The translations under genes were made by a program, and so were the position numbers. Shown here piece after piece: positions 7,987 through 18,244 of a DNA stretch of 64,000 nt. The stretch's first letter is position 1, and each line of letters starts with the position of its first letter. Source of the stretch: Vibrio anguillarum (GTDB lineage: Bacteria; Pseudomonadota; Gammaproteobacteria; Enterobacterales; Vibrionaceae); the NCBI RefSeq assembly GCF_001989995.2, contig NZ_JAHGUP010000024.1, forward strand, positions 16,068 to 80,067, read 5' to 3'. The notes beneath the pieces are model-generated. The model was given only the letters and a program-made list of their open reading frames with translations, did no database searches and had not been told where the DNA came from.

Positions 7987-8463
7987 CTAGAGAGGATCAT
8001 CGGGTTCTAGACTAGACAATAGTGTCGATGCTTCTATTTCTGGTGTTTTCATCATCATCGATAACCGCTGTAAAGTAGAGAGAATGAGAGTTTGTTCCCA
8101 TGCGTTTAACGCCTGAAATTGTTCAATAAAGCTATCTTTTAGCAGTGTGGGTGCTTTGAGTAATAATTCATCTCCTGTTGGGGTCAACAACGCATGAACT
8201 TTACGTTTATCTTGTTGATCTCGCTCTCGAATGATCAGTGCGCGCTTTTCTAAGCGATCCAAAATGCTGGTCGCTGTAGCTTGGCTCATATTAGTATGAT
8301 CGGAGAGTTGCTTTATGGTCATATCGGCCGAGTTTTGGATCGCACGCATTAACAATAGTTGGGGGCTAGTGAGGCCAAAATCTTTGTTTATTTTTTTGGA
8401 ATGGAGATCTGTCGCACGAATAATTTGGCGTATAGCGACCAGTACTTCTTCATGAATATCCAA
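7987..8463 (-). CDS. MarR-family regulator, CosR/EctR-like
   Basis: Winged-helix regulator of 158 residues. The HTH region LTSPQLLLMRAIQNS...TIKQLSDHTNMSQATATSILDRLEKRALIIRERDQQDKRK is a textbook MarR domain with the beta-wing DQQDKRK. I use the TTG at 8463 because it follows AAGGAGG with a six-base gap; this gives MDIHEEVLVAIRQIIRATDL, whereas the 18 longer residues look non-coding. Its nearest known relatives by sequence feel are CosR/EctR, repressors of ectoine and betaine-transport genes. The location directly beside proX and near ectABC supports an osmotic role, but it may be a CosR paralogue rather than CosR itself. Confidence 0.8.
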   Translation of the reverse strand: MDIHEEVLVAIRQIIRATDLHSKKINKDFGLTSPQLLLMRAIQNSADMTIKQLSDHTNMSQATATSILDRLEKRALIIRERDQQDKRKVHALLTPTGDELLLKAPTLLKDSFIEQFQALNAWEQTLILSTLQRLSMMMKTPEIEASTLLSSLEPDDPL

Positions 8464-8521
8464 TACTTTCCTCCTTGAAAATAAGCAGAGCCACCCTTTT
8501 GATATGGGTGGCTCCATATTC

Positions 8522-9529
8522 TTACTTCGCTGCTTCTTTGGCGGTTTTTATCCACGAATCGAATTCAGATTGGTGAGCTTTTATCCAACCATTGGCATGA
8601 GCTTCAATATCTTTGGCAGAGTTTTTACCTTTACTCATGATCATGTTTTGCGCACTGATATCATTAATATTCAACTTCATGATTTCAAAAAGTTTTGCTG
8701 CGGCTGGGTTTTCTAGAGCGAATTTTTTATTGGCGACAATCAGCATACTGTTCATCTCAAAGCCGAAGTTCTTTCCATTGGGTAGGGTTGTATCGATATT
8801 TTTGCGCTCACCAGGTAGGGCAGAGAAAGGGACTTCAAGCCAGGTGACATCTTTACCAGGGACCAAAACCCCACTCACCCAATAAGGTGTCCAAGTGTAA
8901 TAAAGGATAGGGTCGCCTTTTTTGTAGCGTGAAATTGTATCGGCAATGATAGCGGCATAGTTACCCTGGTTGTGAGTAACGGTCGGTCGTAAACCGTAGG
9001 CGGTTAAGTGCTCCTCAATCACCATCTCACAACCCCAGCCGGGTGTGCAGCCAGTTAAGTCTGCTTTACCATCGCCATTTGCATCAAACAGCTTGGCGAT
9101 TTTAGGGTCTTTTAACTGAGCAATATTGGTAATACCGTATTTATCTGCCGTTTTTTTATCAATCAAGTAGCCTTGTGCTGCTCCTGATATATATTGACCT
9201 TTTCGATAGAACTTGGCGTCGCCGCCCGCCATCGAGTATTTGTCGGCGTGTAAAGGAAACCACCCAACGGCGAGATAGGTTGCATCGCCTTCGGCAATCG
9301 AAGTATAAGCCACGTTGTAGTCGACTTCTTTGGTCGGTTTGACATCGTACCCCAGCGCTTCCATCGCTTTGTTCACGATGAGAGTTTGAAATGTTTCTTC
9401 AGCCACTGTCGATTGTACGGGTTGTACACTAATACCTTTGCCAGGAAGTTTATCAGCCCAAGCGCTGATGGGTAATGCCGCCGATGCGATTAAACTGGTT
9501 GAGATTAACGTCTTCCATGCGTAATTCAT
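8522..9529 (-). CDS. proX: Glycine betaine/proline-betaine binding protein of ProU
   Basis: Periplasmic substrate-binding protein of the osmotically controlled ProU importer. The 335 residues start with a signal peptide [20 protein letters not shown] ending ISAWA before DKLPGKG. Aromatic residues that form the quaternary-amine box in E. coli ProX have counterparts in [17 protein letters not shown] and [18 protein letters not shown] has the paired cysteines that E. coli ProX also has. It overlaps proW by 4 bp (8522-9529 against a proW stop at 9526), so it is the third gene of proV-proW-proX. Only 58 bp separate it from the MarR-family gene on the same strand. Confidence 0.95.
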   Translation of the reverse strand: MNYAWKTLISTSLIASAALPISAWADKLPGKGISVQPVQSTVAEETFQTLIVNKAMEALGYDVKPTKEVDYNVAYTSIAEGDATYLAVGWFPLHADKYSMAGGDAKFYRKGQYISGAAQGYLIDKKTADKYGITNIAQLKDPKIAKLFDANGDGKADLTGCTPGWGCEMVIEEHLTAYGLRPTVTHNQGNYAAIIADTISRYKKGDPILYYTWTPYWVSGVLVPGKDVTWLEVPFSALPGERKNIDTTLPNGKNFGFEMNSMLIVANKKFALENPAAAKLFEIMKLNINDISAQNMIMSKGKNSAKDIEAHANGWIKAHQSEFDSWIKTAKEAAK

Positions 9530-10632
9530 TTCTGTTCTCCTAGATTGTTGGCACTCTGATGAGTCAGTTTTTGCTTCAGTAAATAAAAGGGTGAGATAGG
9601 GCCGGTTTGATACCAGCGTACTTTTTGATCGCGATTTTCTGTACCGATATGCTGAGTTAGGCGATCAAGTAAGATGGCGAGAATGACAATGCCAAGTCCC
9701 CCCACGGCAGCGAGTCCCATATCAAGTCGGCCAATACCACGCAAAACCATTTGCCCTAAGCCACCGACAGCAATCATGGAGGCAATTACAACCATCGACA
9801 GCGATAGCATCAGTGTTTGGTTGACACCGGCCATAATGGTCGGCATGGCTAGTGGTAACTGAATACGGTAGAGCATCTGTTTTGGGCTTGCGCCGAATGC
9901 ATGGCCTGCTTCGATAAGCTCTTCGGGAACTTGTTGAATACCTAAGATGGTTAAACGAACAATCGGTGGCAGGGCGAAAATAATGGTTACCACCACGCCA
10001 GGTACGTTGCCAATTCCGAACAGCATCACGATCGGGACTAAATACACGAATGCGGGCGTGGTTTGCATCGCATCCAAAACGGGGCGGATGAATTTTGCAG
10101 CCGTTTGATTTCTGGCCAGCCAAATCCCAAGTGGCAAGCCAATCAATAGGCAAAAGAATACCGAGGTCATGACCAAGGCGAGGGTGACCATTGCTTGTGA
10201 CCACGCTCCGATTAATCCAATCGTAATCAGCGAGGCTAATGAAGCGATACCCATTTTAGGTCCAGCAAGTTGCCATGTGATCAAAAATAAAATCAACAAC
10301 ATCACAGGCGCTGGCGTTGAAACTAACGTGGTTTCAAATGAACTTAAAATAAAATCAACAGGTACTCTGACAGCTTGAAATAATGGCCTACCGTGTTCCA
10401 CTAACCAACCCAGCCCGGTTTCAACCCAGTGATCAAAGGGGATAATTGCATCTTGAAATGGGTGCAGCCAATCGAAAGGCGCGGGAGCGTCGGTTGCGCC
10501 ATTTAACCAATCACCTGCTGTAGTTGGAGACGCAGTAGTCGCTGACCAAGGATCGCTGCTGACAGGCGTTTGCGCGGTAGACGCCCATGGGTCAAGCGCC
10601 TCTGTGGATTGAATGTTGGTTTCCGTTGTCAT
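9526..10632 (-). CDS. proW: Glycine betaine ABC importer permease
   Basis: Inner-membrane permease of ProU, 368 residues. A long N-terminal extension (residues 1-90) is rich in Ser/Thr/Pro and Trp with a tandem DPWSAT/DPWAST motif. Membrane segments begin near residue 100 ([17 protein letters not shown]). The EAA loop that contacts ProV is [21 protein letters not shown]. coli ProW also carries a long N-terminal tail needed for osmotic activation. It is two bases from proV and overlaps proX by four, indicating a tightly coupled operon. Confidence 0.95.
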   Translation of the reverse strand: MTTETNIQSTEALDPWASTAQTPVSSDPWSATTASPTTAGDWLNGATDAPAPFDWLHPFQDAIIPFDHWVETGLGWLVEHGRPLFQAVRVPVDFILSSFETTLVSTPAPVMLLILFLITWQLAGPKMGIASLASLITIGLIGAWSQAMVTLALVMTSVFFCLLIGLPLGIWLARNQTAAKFIRPVLDAMQTTPAFVYLVPIVMLFGIGNVPGVVVTIIFALPPIVRLTILGIQQVPEELIEAGHAFGASPKQMLYRIQLPLAMPTIMAGVNQTLMLSLSMVVIASMIAVGGLGQMVLRGIGRLDMGLAAVGGLGIVILAILLDRLTQHIGTENRDQKVRWYQTGPISPFYLLKQKLTHQSANNLGEQK

Positions 10633-10634
10633 AA

Positions 10635-11822
10635 TTATTCCCTATCCAAAGTCTGCAATAAGCGTGATTTGGTGATCACGCCGTAATAATTTCCCTGCTG
10701 ATCGACAACAGGCACGGCGTAGGGGACTTCAGCAACTTGGCTGATTAGTTCACTAACAGACAGCTCCGGATCAACCGTCACAATGTCAGGCAGTAGTGCC
10801 GCGCTAAGTGATGTTTGTTGCTTGAGAGCTTGTTTCAGAGAGTCGAGCGACACAATGCCAGAGTATTTATTCGTACGGTCAACTACAATTCCGTAGTCTC
10901 GGTCATGATCCATCAGTAACTGCATTGCTGCAGCCGGGCCATCATTGTCGTGTTTTTTAAAAACGGCCGCGGGTTTTTTACGGGCAATGTCTTTAGCTGA
11001 AAAAACACTGGCAACATTAACGCCACGAAAGAATGAACTGACGTAATCGTTAGCAGGATGATGCAATATTTCATCGGGCGTGCCCGTTTGTACGACGATG
11101 CCATCTTGCATGATGGCGATACGGTCACCAATTCTCATTGCTTCATCAAGGTCATGAGAAATAAAAACGATGGTTCGCTTATCATCATTTTGCAGGCGGA
11201 TTAGTTCATCTTGCATTTCGGTGCGGATTAACGGGTCGAGTGCGGAAAATGCTTCGTCCATTAACAAAATGTCAGGGTCGTTGGCGAGTGCACGGGCCAA
11301 ACCAACGCGTTGTTTCATCCCACCCGATAACTCATCAGGGAATGACTCACAGTAGGCGTCTAAGCCAACCCGAGCGAGCGCTTCTTTTGCACTTTTATTA
11401 CGTTCATGAGCCACCACTCCTGATAGTTCTAATCCAAAGGCAGCGTTTTCAAGAACGGTCATATGTGGCATGAGTGCGAAGTTCTGAAATACCATTGAGA
11501 TATTTTTACGTCTTACATCGCGCAGCTCTTGCTCTGAAATATGAGCAATATCCTTACCCTTCAGTAAAACACTTCCTTGGGTTGGCTCAATCAGGCGGTT
11601 CAACAATCGAACTAAAGTGGACTTGCCCGAACCGGACAAACCCATAATGACAAAAATCTCCCCTTCATTGATTGAAAGAGACACATCCTTGACCCCAACA
11701 GTGAGCCCGGTTTGCTCGAAAATTTGGTCCTTATCCAACCCTTTTTCTAACAGCGGGAAAGCCTGTTGTGGAGTCTCTCCAAATACCTTGTAGAGGTTCT
11801 TAACTTCTAACACGGGTGACAT
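10635..11822 (-). CDS. proV: Glycine betaine ABC importer ATPase
   Basis: ATPase subunit of ProU, 395 residues, near the 400 of E. coli ProV. Walker A is GLSGSGKST (about 62), the signature motif is [15 protein letters not shown], and Walker B is [13 protein letters not shown]. Two CBS modules occupy the C-terminus from about residue 280, regions that sense ionic strength in homologues. It is first gene of the operon. In the upstream gap the minus strand has TATACA (about 11872-11877) as a plausible -10, with only a poor -35. Confidence 0.95.
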   Translation of the reverse strand: MSPVLEVKNLYKVFGETPQQAFPLLEKGLDKDQIFEQTGLTVGVKDVSLSINEGEIFVIMGLSGSGKSTLVRLLNRLIEPTQGSVLLKGKDIAHISEQELRDVRRKNISMVFQNFALMPHMTVLENAAFGLELSGVVAHERNKSAKEALARVGLDAYCESFPDELSGGMKQRVGLARALANDPDILLMDEAFSALDPLIRTEMQDELIRLQNDDKRTIVFISHDLDEAMRIGDRIAIMQDGIVVQTGTPDEILHHPANDYVSSFFRGVNVASVFSAKDIARKKPAAVFKKHDNDGPAAAMQLLMDHDRDYGIVVDRTNKYSGIVSLDSLKQALKQQTSLSAALLPDIVTVDPELSVSELISQVAEVPYAVPVVDQQGNYYGVITKSRLLQTLDRE

Positions 11823-12110
11823 GATTTACATCCTTTGTTCTTCATGGCTATTTAATGTTTAGCCGTAAATATGTATAGTACACTAAGCATTAATTTGACG
11901 ATTTTCAAGTTTTAACCCAGTTTTCATTAGCTATTTTGTCATTAACTTACTGATTTTTTATATCAAAAATAAATTTAAAAAAACAAAAAATAGTTTGAGT
12001 TAAAATGGTTGTATGTGGATGACAGGCCAGAGAAATTTGGGTCCATCGGTGTGCAGATTTGAAAATGGCGACGAATAAATCGACAACGTGTCTGATGAAA
12101 GAGGTAGAGA
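11823..12110. promoter_or_regulatory. Divergent control region of proVWX and the TPR gene
   Basis: 288 bp without a gene, A/T-rich with an A-tract (about 11980-11992). It must hold the osmotic promoter of proVWX on the minus strand and the promoter of the TPR gene on the plus strand. I see no clear paired -35/-10 for either, only the minus-strand TATACA element near 11875, and no convincing palindrome. Confidence 0.4.
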
Positions 12111-12986
12111 GTGAGAAAAATAAATGAGCAACCGATTGTGCGGCAATTATTGCAGCTATTCTTGTTCCTGATAGTGCTAACGTCTTTCCCAACACTGGCA
12201 CAGGAAGAGTCTTATTCTGAATCGCCAATACTGGATCGTCCTTTGGTTGAGCGCTACATATTGGATGAGCTGAAAGCGTTAAGACAAGATCAACAAGATC
12301 TTGAACGGCGACTCACGATTCAAATTACCGACAGAGAATTGTCCGTTGCAGACAAGTCACTGAATTACTCGAATGTGACGGTGACCTATTTTTTCTATGT
12401 CATCGCTGGTGTTGCCTCATTAGTTGCATTAATTGGTTGGCAGTCACTTAAAGAAGTGAAGCACAACTCGCGTGAACTGGCCGATAAACGGCTAAATCAA
12501 ATTGCGCAGGAATATGAGAAAAAATTCCTCGCCTTGGAGCGAGATCTCAAGCGCAAAACACGCATCATTACCGAAAACAACCGTGAAATTGAAATTATTA
12601 ATGAAATCCATAACTTATGGTTGAGAGCGCAAAGTGTCCAAACACCAGAGCAGCGTATTGAAGTGTATGACGAAATTTTAAAAATCCGTCCCGGAGATTT
12701 GGAAGCGTTGACATACAAAGCAGATGCTGCGATGGAAATTCGGGAATACTACTGGGCACTGAGCCTATGTAATCGCGTGCTAGAGTTAGATGATGCTAAT
12801 GCGCCAGCCTTGTACCAACGAGCATGTGCGTATGCGCGTATCGGAGCCGAAGAACAAGCGATTGAGGATTTACAAAGAGCCACGGAAATTAGCGCTTCAT
12901 TGCGAGATTTAATTGCAGAAGAAGCTGATTTAGAAGGGCTACACGGCAATAAGAAGTTTGACGAGCTGATCAGTGGCAACGTTTGA
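12111..12986 (+). CDS. Membrane-anchored TPR protein of unknown function
   Basis: A 291-residue protein with an N-terminal signal or anchor segment (LLQLFLFLIVLTSFPTLAQE, about 11-30) and a second helix VTYFFYVIAGVASLVALIGW near 84-103. A charged coiled coil follows (about 105-160), then three TPR-like repeats in the C-terminal 120 residues (for example ALTYKADAAMEIREYYWALSL, ending before the next helix). The likely topology is a periplasmic N-terminal domain with the TPR part cytoplasmic. The GTG start at 12111 has AGAGG six bases ahead; the nearby ATG is out of frame. TPR modules usually bind partner proteins, but no partner is evident from the neighbourhood. Confidence 0.75.
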   Translation: MRKINEQPIVRQLLQLFLFLIVLTSFPTLAQEESYSESPILDRPLVERYILDELKALRQDQQDLERRLTIQITDRELSVADKSLNYSNVTVTYFFYVIAGVASLVALIGWQSLKEVKHNSRELADKRLNQIAQEYEKKFLALERDLKRKTRIITENNREIEIINEIHNLWLRAQSVQTPEQRIEVYDEILKIRPGDLEALTYKADAAMEIREYYWALSLCNRVLELDDANAPALYQRACAYARIGAEEQAIEDLQRATEISASLRDLIAEEADLEGLHGNKKFDELISGNV

Positions 12987-13094
12987 TTTTGTATTAAATT
13001 TCATCCACTTTTTATAGCGAACTGGTGATAATCAAACGTAATCTTAACGACAAATTATTATCATTAGACACACATACGCTTTTAACCGTTAATG

Positions 13095-13112
13095 CGCCTG
13101 ACGTTACAGGCG
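13095..13112 (+). promoter_or_regulatory. Leader hairpin directly before speA
   Basis: CGCCTG-ACGTTA-CAGGCG forms a perfect 6-bp stem that ends eight bases before the GTG used for speA and overlaps where a ribosome site would lie. It could affect translation of arginine decarboxylase, a polyamine-controlled enzyme in other bacteria. No U-run follows. Confidence 0.4.
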
Positions 13113-13119
13113 TCAAGTC

Positions 13120-15084
13120 GTGATATCAGACTTTCTGATTCACTTTTTACTCTCTGTTTTTGTGAGATTAGATGTGGAACAACCATCCAAATTAGATCGC
13201 GTTCGCGCTGACTACAATGTTCATTATTGGAGCCAAGGCTTCTTCGGTATTGACAATCAAGGCGAAGTTTATGTTTCGCCGCGCCATGATAAGGCGCACC
13301 AAACCCCCTTGAGTTCGATCGTAAAGCAGCTTGAAGCGCGTGATTTAAATTTGCCTGTGCTTGTACGTTTTCCGCAGATCCTGCATCAACGCGTACATAA
13401 CATTTGTGACGCCTTTAATCAGGCGATTGAAGAATACCAATATCCAAACAACTACCTGTTGGTCTACCCAATCAAAGTGAACCAACAAAAAGAAGTGGTA
13501 GATGAGATTTTAGCCAGCCAAGCGCAGCTAGAGACTAAACAGCTTGGATTGGAAGCGGGCAGTAAGCCAGAATTATTGGCGGTATTGGCTTTAGCCCAAC
13601 AAGCAAGTTCAGTGATTGTATGTAACGGCTACAAAGACAGAGAGTACATTCGTCTGGCCCTGATTGGTGAAAAGCTTGGCCATAAAGTATTCATCGTTTT
13701 GGAAAAATTGTCTGAGCTGGATCTCGTGCTGAAAGAAGCGAAAAGCCTAGGCGTGAAACCACGTTTAGGGCTCCGTATTCGTTTAGCTTCTCAAGGCGCG
13801 GGGAAATGGCAGGCGAGTGGTGGTGAAAAATCGAAGTTTGGGCTCTCTGCATCTCAAGTGTTGACCGTTATCGAACGCCTTAAAAAAGAGCAGCAATTAG
13901 AAGCATTGCAACTGGTGCATTTCCACTTAGGTTCGCAAATGGCGAATATTCGTGATGTGCGTAATGGCGTGAACGAAGCGGCGCGTTTTTACTGCGAGCT
14001 GCGTGATATTGGTGCGGAGATTGACTTCTTCGATGTGGGTGGCGGTTTGGCGGTGGACTACGACGGTACACGCAGTCAATCATCCAACTCGATGAACTAT
14101 GGTTTAGCTGAATATGCACGCAATATCGTAAGCACGGTAAGCGATGTGTGCCAGTTATATAGTCAGCCAAGGCCAGTCATTATTTCTGAATCAGGCCGCT
14201 CGATTACCGCGCACCACGCCGTACTTATCACTAATGTTATTGGTACAGAAGCGTATTACCCAGAAGAGATTCCAGAAGTCGGTGAAGAAGCTCCGGTATT
14301 GCTACAAAACATGTGGCGTAACTGGCAAAGCTTAAGTGAAGGCTCTGATGCGCGTGCACTGATTGAAATTTACAACGATACGCAAAGCGATCTGTCGGAA
14401 GCGCACAACCAGTTTTCGACTGGCGTTATTAACCTTCAGCACCGTGCTTGGGCTGAACAGCTATCGCTGCGCATTTATCACGAATTGACACTGCAAATGA
14501 GTACCAAAAACCGTTTCCATCGTCCTATTTTGGATGAACTGAATGAGCGTTTGGCGGATAAGTTTTTTGTTAACTTTTCACTGTTTCAATCATTGCCAGA
14601 TGCGTGGGGAATCGACCAAGTTTTCCCTGTGTTGCCATTATCTGGCCTTGAAAAAGTGGAAGATCGCCGCGCCGTGATGCTGGATATCACCTGTGATTCT
14701 GATGGTGCCATCGAGCAATACGTCGAGGGGCAAGGTATTGAAACAACGCTGCCAGTGCCAGCATGGAATGCTGATGAACCGTATTTGATGGGATTCTTCC
14801 TTGTAGGAGCCTATCAAGAGATCTTAGGCGATATGCATAACCTATTTGGCGACACACACAGCGTGGTGGTGAACATGGCAGAGAATGGAGAAACCGAAAT
14901 CGTATCGATCAACGAAGGAGACACGGTTGAAGATATGATGCGCTATGTTCATATTGATGTGGATGCTATCCGTAAAAACTACCGCGAATTAGTTAGCCAG
15001 CGTGTGGCGGTTGAAGAACAAGAAAATGTATTGCAAGAGCTTGAGCAAGGCTTGAGCGGTTATACCTATCTAGAGGATTTCTAA
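13120..15084 (+). CDS. speA: Biosynthetic arginine decarboxylase
   Basis: PLP enzyme converting arginine to agmatine, the first step of the agmatine route to putrescine. The fold-III decarboxylase has [18 protein letters not shown] with the Schiff-base lysine near residue 125, [21 protein letters not shown] and DITCDSDG. The family length is about 630-660. The GTG at 13120 gives 654 residues, but the first 14 ([14 protein letters not shown]) are hydrophobic and unlike the family, so the GTG at 13162 ([14 protein letters not shown], 640 residues) is equally or more likely. Neither has a strong ribosome site. speB starts right after its stop codon. Confidence 0.95.
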   Translation: MISDFLIHFLLSVFVRLDVEQPSKLDRVRADYNVHYWSQGFFGIDNQGEVYVSPRHDKAHQTPLSSIVKQLEARDLNLPVLVRFPQILHQRVHNICDAFNQAIEEYQYPNNYLLVYPIKVNQQKEVVDEILASQAQLETKQLGLEAGSKPELLAVLALAQQASSVIVCNGYKDREYIRLALIGEKLGHKVFIVLEKLSELDLVLKEAKSLGVKPRLGLRIRLASQGAGKWQASGGEKSKFGLSASQVLTVIERLKKEQQLEALQLVHFHLGSQMANIRDVRNGVNEAARFYCELRDIGAEIDFFDVGGGLAVDYDGTRSQSSNSMNYGLAEYARNIVSTVSDVCQLYSQPRPVIISESGRSITAHHAVLITNVIGTEAYYPEEIPEVGEEAPVLLQNMWRNWQSLSEGSDARALIEIYNDTQSDLSEAHNQFSTGVINLQHRAWAEQLSLRIYHELTLQMSTKNRFHRPILDELNERLADKFFVNFSLFQSLPDAWGIDQVFPVLPLSGLEKVEDRRAVMLDITCDSDGAIEQYVEGQGIETTLPVPAWNADEPYLMGFFLVGAYQEILGDMHNLFGDTHSVVVNMAENGETEIVSINEGDTVEDMMRYVHIDVDAIRKNYRELVSQRVAVEEQENVLQELEQGLSGYTYLEDF

Positions 15085-16014
15085 ATGAATGATTTGTTTA
15101 CTAAAACTGATTATTCCCTGTATTCCAATGCGATGACGTTTGTACGTCGTCCTTATGTTAAAGACCCAGTAAGTGCAGATGCCGATGTCGTGGTACTGGG
15201 CGTACCTTTGGATATGGCTACATCAGGTCGCCCGGGGGCGAGAATGGGTCCAGATGCGATTCGTCGCGCTTCAGTGAACCTTGCATGGGAAGGTAAAAAG
15301 TTTCCTTGGAACTTTAACTTGTTCCAAGATACCAAAGTGATCGACGCGGGTGATTTGGTGTTTGATTGTGGTGACGCTGAAGATTTCACTTATCGCTTAG
15401 AAGCGGCGACTAGCGAAATTCTAAAAAGTGGCAAAACCATGCTTGCTTTAGGTGGTGACCACTTTATCACGCTGCCTATATTGCGTGCTTATGCCAAATA
15501 TTATGGCGAAATGGCATTGATTCACTTTGATGCTCATACAGACACCTATGCCAATGGCAGCGCTTATGATCACGGCACTATGTTCTATCATGCGCCGAAG
15601 GAAGGGTTAATCTCAGCCAAGCATTCTGTGCAAGTGGGTATTCGTACCGAATACAAACAGGAAGGGCACGGTTTTAATGTCATCAATGCGATGCAAGCGA
15701 ATGATATGTCAGTGGAAGAGATCGTCGCTAATATTCGTCAAACTATTGGTGATAAACCCGTATACCTAACGTTTGATATTGACTGCTTAGATCCCGCTTT
15801 TGCTCCTGGAACGGGTACGCCAGTATGTGGTGGATTGAATTCCGATAAAGTGCTGAAAATCATTCGTGCATTGGCCGGTATTAATTTGGTGGGAATGGAT
15901 GTTGTTGAAGTTTCTCCTCCGTACGATCAAAGTGAGCTAACGGCTTTGGCTGGTGCGACAATTGCTCTAGAGCTGCTTTACGTTTGGGCTTCTAAGCCAA
16001 ACGTGGCGTCATAA
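15085..16014 (+). CDS. speB: Agmatinase
   Basis: Binuclear manganese ureohydrolase that converts agmatine to putrescine and urea. All metal motifs are present in the 309 residues: GGDH, DAHTDT and [32 protein letters not shown] is the usual N-terminal region. The ATG follows the speA stop (TAA ATG) with no gap, so translation is coupled and the two form an arginine-to-putrescine operon closed by a strong terminator. Confidence 0.96.
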   Translation: MNDLFTKTDYSLYSNAMTFVRRPYVKDPVSADADVVVLGVPLDMATSGRPGARMGPDAIRRASVNLAWEGKKFPWNFNLFQDTKVIDAGDLVFDCGDAEDFTYRLEAATSEILKSGKTMLALGGDHFITLPILRAYAKYYGEMALIHFDAHTDTYANGSAYDHGTMFYHAPKEGLISAKHSVQVGIRTEYKQEGHGFNVINAMQANDMSVEEIVANIRQTIGDKPVYLTFDIDCLDPAFAPGTGTPVCGGLNSDKVLKIIRALAGINLVGMDVVEVSPPYDQSELTALAGATIALELLYVWASKPNVAS

Positions 16015-16026
16015 AAAATAAGTCAG

Positions 16027-16052
16027 CGCGCAGCACCACTGCGCGTTTTTCT
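16027..16052 (+). terminator. Terminator after speAB
   Basis: Perfect 7-bp G/C stem CGCGCAG / CTGCGCG with a five-base loop followed by TTTTTCTT. Confidence 0.9.
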
Positions 16053-16184
16053 TAACCATCATCTCAACGTATTTCCATTAAAAATCATCATCTTGTCTTT
16101 CAATGTAAAATTCACTTTGCGCACTCAATAATAAATATTAATGACATAACTTGCATAAGTGTTCGCCGTGTACCAATTTTATTA

Positions 16185-16197
16185 AGTTGGCTAGGTG
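16185..16197 (+). promoter_or_regulatory. Predicted Qrr pairing site in chemoreceptor mRNA leader
   Basis: AGTTGGCTAGGTG is an exact 13-nt reverse complement of CACCTAGCCAACT, part of the conserved mRNA-pairing block of the Qrr RNA encoded at 1650-1755. It lies 83 bases before the ATG of the chemoreceptor gene, on the coding strand. Chance expectation for one 13-mer in 128 kb of strand is about 0.002. Whether this DNA is within the mRNA is not known. Confidence 0.6.
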
Positions 16198-16280
16198 TCT
16201 CATTGGTCTACCATTCATATTAATAATATGATCAAGTTTCACCTTAATCTTTCTAGCTGTTATACGGTGAGGGTGAATCT

Positions 16281-18191
16281 ATGACTTTAGGTTTTAAAAG
16301 CAGAATATATGTGAGCGTAGCACTGCTCGTTGCGATTTCTTTAATCGTTTTGGGCACCATCAACATGCTGTCGTTAAAAGAGAAGATGATTACCTCTTTA
16401 ACCACAGAAACTCAAAACAAGCTCAACTATCACGTTTCTGAACTCGAATCTTGGGTGAAAACACGTTATCAAGCCGTAGTTAAAGGTTCACAACATTTCC
16501 GATCTGCTCTTTCTGATCAAGAGAATGTCAACTTAGTTCGATTGTTAGCTGAGAGTGCGCAAATTTCAAATGTCATTATGGCGTATGACGATGGCCGTGC
16601 CTATATGTCGTTTGACAAAGACAACGGAGTTGTTACAGGTCAACAAAATTTCACCAGTAGGGATTGGTATCAGCAAGCAAAAACCTCTCGAACTGCTCAG
16701 GTAACTGAAATTTATGAAGATAAAATCACCGGTAAACAGGTTATTAGTGTAGTTATGCCTGTCTACCAACAAAGCCGTTTCATTGGTGTTTTGCTGGGAG
16801 ATATCCAACTGGATGAGGTTATTGTCCAAGTCAGTAATATGCGCTTTGCCGGCGGTGCAGCGACATTAACCGACAAGAATGCTGTCTTTTTTGCCAGTGA
16901 TGATCCTAGTGATATTGGACGAACGCCCTCGCAAGTCAGCCCTAATTTCCTCGAAATGGAGAAACTTTTTAGCCAGCAGGATGCTGGTCACTTGTCATTT
17001 CCTTATTTAGGTATTGAGTTTGATGGTTATTTCAAGCGCGTTAACCTAACCGATAACATGTACTGGACCATGATGGTGTTCGTCGACAAAGGTACGGCGT
17101 TAGCTAATGTGTATGAAGCGCAAAGTAGCGCTATTTACACTGGGGTGATTTTGCTCATTATCAGCGTCGCGGCAATCTTCGTCATTCTTAATTATATCTA
17201 CAAGCCTTTGCTACGCCTGAAAAAAGCGGTACTTGATCTTTCGAAAGGCTCTGGTGATTTGACACGCCGCTTGGAGGTGAATGGTGATGATGACTTAGCG
17301 CAGATAAGCCAAGGCTTCAATTTATTCTCAGAAAATCTACAAAAAATGATGTTGCAAATATCTGATGCCAGTCAAAACATCTCATCTAATATTGAGCAGT
17401 TAGGTCAAACGGCAAAGGAAAATGAGCGGATGCTGCTTTCGCACTCATCTGAAACAGAGCAAGTGGTGACGGCCATTACTGAAATGAGTGAAAGTGCACG
17501 TACTGTGGCAGAGAGCGTTACGCAATCGAATCACATTACTGACTCGGCGAGCAAAGAGGCCAAACAATCGATTATTATTGTGAATAATGCGGTTGAAACG
17601 GTCAGCTCATTGGTGAGTGATGTTGAACAGATGTCTGAGCGCATTGCCAATATGAACAAAGATGCGATCAAGATCAGCGAAGTATTGACCGTGATTGGCG
17701 CTATTTCAGAGCAAACGAACTTGCTTGCGTTGAATGCGGCGATCGAAGCGGCGCGTGCGGGTGAGCAAGGCCGTGGGTTTGCGGTGGTTGCAGATGAAGT
17801 TCGTGCTTTAGCGGCGAGAACGCAAAACAGCACTACTGAAATATCAGATATGCTGGCCAAGCTACTTGAAGGGACGGATAGCGTTGTAGCCGCAATGGAC
17901 AAAACTAAAAACCAATGTCAAACCACAGCAGATAAAACGTCCGAAGTTTCTGGTAGTTTAAACATCATGAGTACTTCCGTTTCCGAAATTGATGATCTCA
18001 GTACCCAGATTGCTGCTGCGACCGAACAGCAAAGTACAGTCGCAGAAGAGCTCAGTCGCAATATGCTAGCAATAAGAGACATCGTTGAATCATTGGTGGT
18101 GAGTGGCAGACAAACTGTCAGTGCTACAGAGTCACTCTCTTACTCAAACCATGAGCTTGACCGCTTGGTCTCCAACTTTAAGTTAAAGTAA
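16281..18191 (+). CDS. Methyl-accepting chemotaxis protein with periplasmic Cache sensor
   Basis: A 636-residue chemoreceptor. Order: membrane helix (about 9-30); periplasmic dCache-type domain to about 280 ([44 protein letters not shown]); second membrane helix (about 281-303); HAMP (about 304-355); and a long helical signalling domain. The highly conserved tip is [20 protein letters not shown] followed by [17 protein letters not shown]. The Cache core RDWYxxA...TGxxVISVxxPV resembles amino-acid or amine sensors. Genes on both sides act on arginine/polyamine-type compounds, so such a ligand is possible but only a guess. The GAGGG ribosome site lies 8 bases before the ATG. Confidence 0.92.
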   Translation: MTLGFKSRIYVSVALLVAISLIVLGTINMLSLKEKMITSLTTETQNKLNYHVSELESWVKTRYQAVVKGSQHFRSALSDQENVNLVRLLAESAQISNVIMAYDDGRAYMSFDKDNGVVTGQQNFTSRDWYQQAKTSRTAQVTEIYEDKITGKQVISVVMPVYQQSRFIGVLLGDIQLDEVIVQVSNMRFAGGAATLTDKNAVFFASDDPSDIGRTPSQVSPNFLEMEKLFSQQDAGHLSFPYLGIEFDGYFKRVNLTDNMYWTMMVFVDKGTALANVYEAQSSAIYTGVILLIISVAAIFVILNYIYKPLLRLKKAVLDLSKGSGDLTRRLEVNGDDDLAQISQGFNLFSENLQKMMLQISDASQNISSNIEQLGQTAKENERMLLSHSSETEQVVTAITEMSESARTVAESVTQSNHITDSASKEAKQSIIIVNNAVETVSSLVSDVEQMSERIANMNKDAIKISEVLTVIGAISEQTNLLALNAAIEAARAGEQGRGFAVVADEVRALAARTQNSTTEISDMLAKLLEGTDSVVAAMDKTKNQCQTTADKTSEVSGSLNIMSTSVSEIDDLSTQIAAATEQQSTVAEELSRNMLAIRDIVESLVVSGRQTVSATESLSYSNHELDRLVSNFKLK

Positions 18192-18192
18192 T

Positions 18193-18220
18193 AAAACGCC
18201 GCTAACGCGGCGTTTTATTT
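18193..18220 (+). terminator. Terminator after the Cache chemoreceptor
   Basis: AAAACGCCGC-TAAC-GCGGCGTTTT, a 10-bp perfect stem with a T-run built into its 3' arm and continuing TATTT. Confidence 0.9.
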
Positions 18221-18244
18221 GGGATTAAGCACGGAGAGAGCATC

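Noticed and set aside
16150..16230. A second qrr gene near the chemoreceptor
   Set aside because: Only the 13-mer core matches; the rest of Qrr, the sigma-54 promoter and the terminator are absent on the minus strand.
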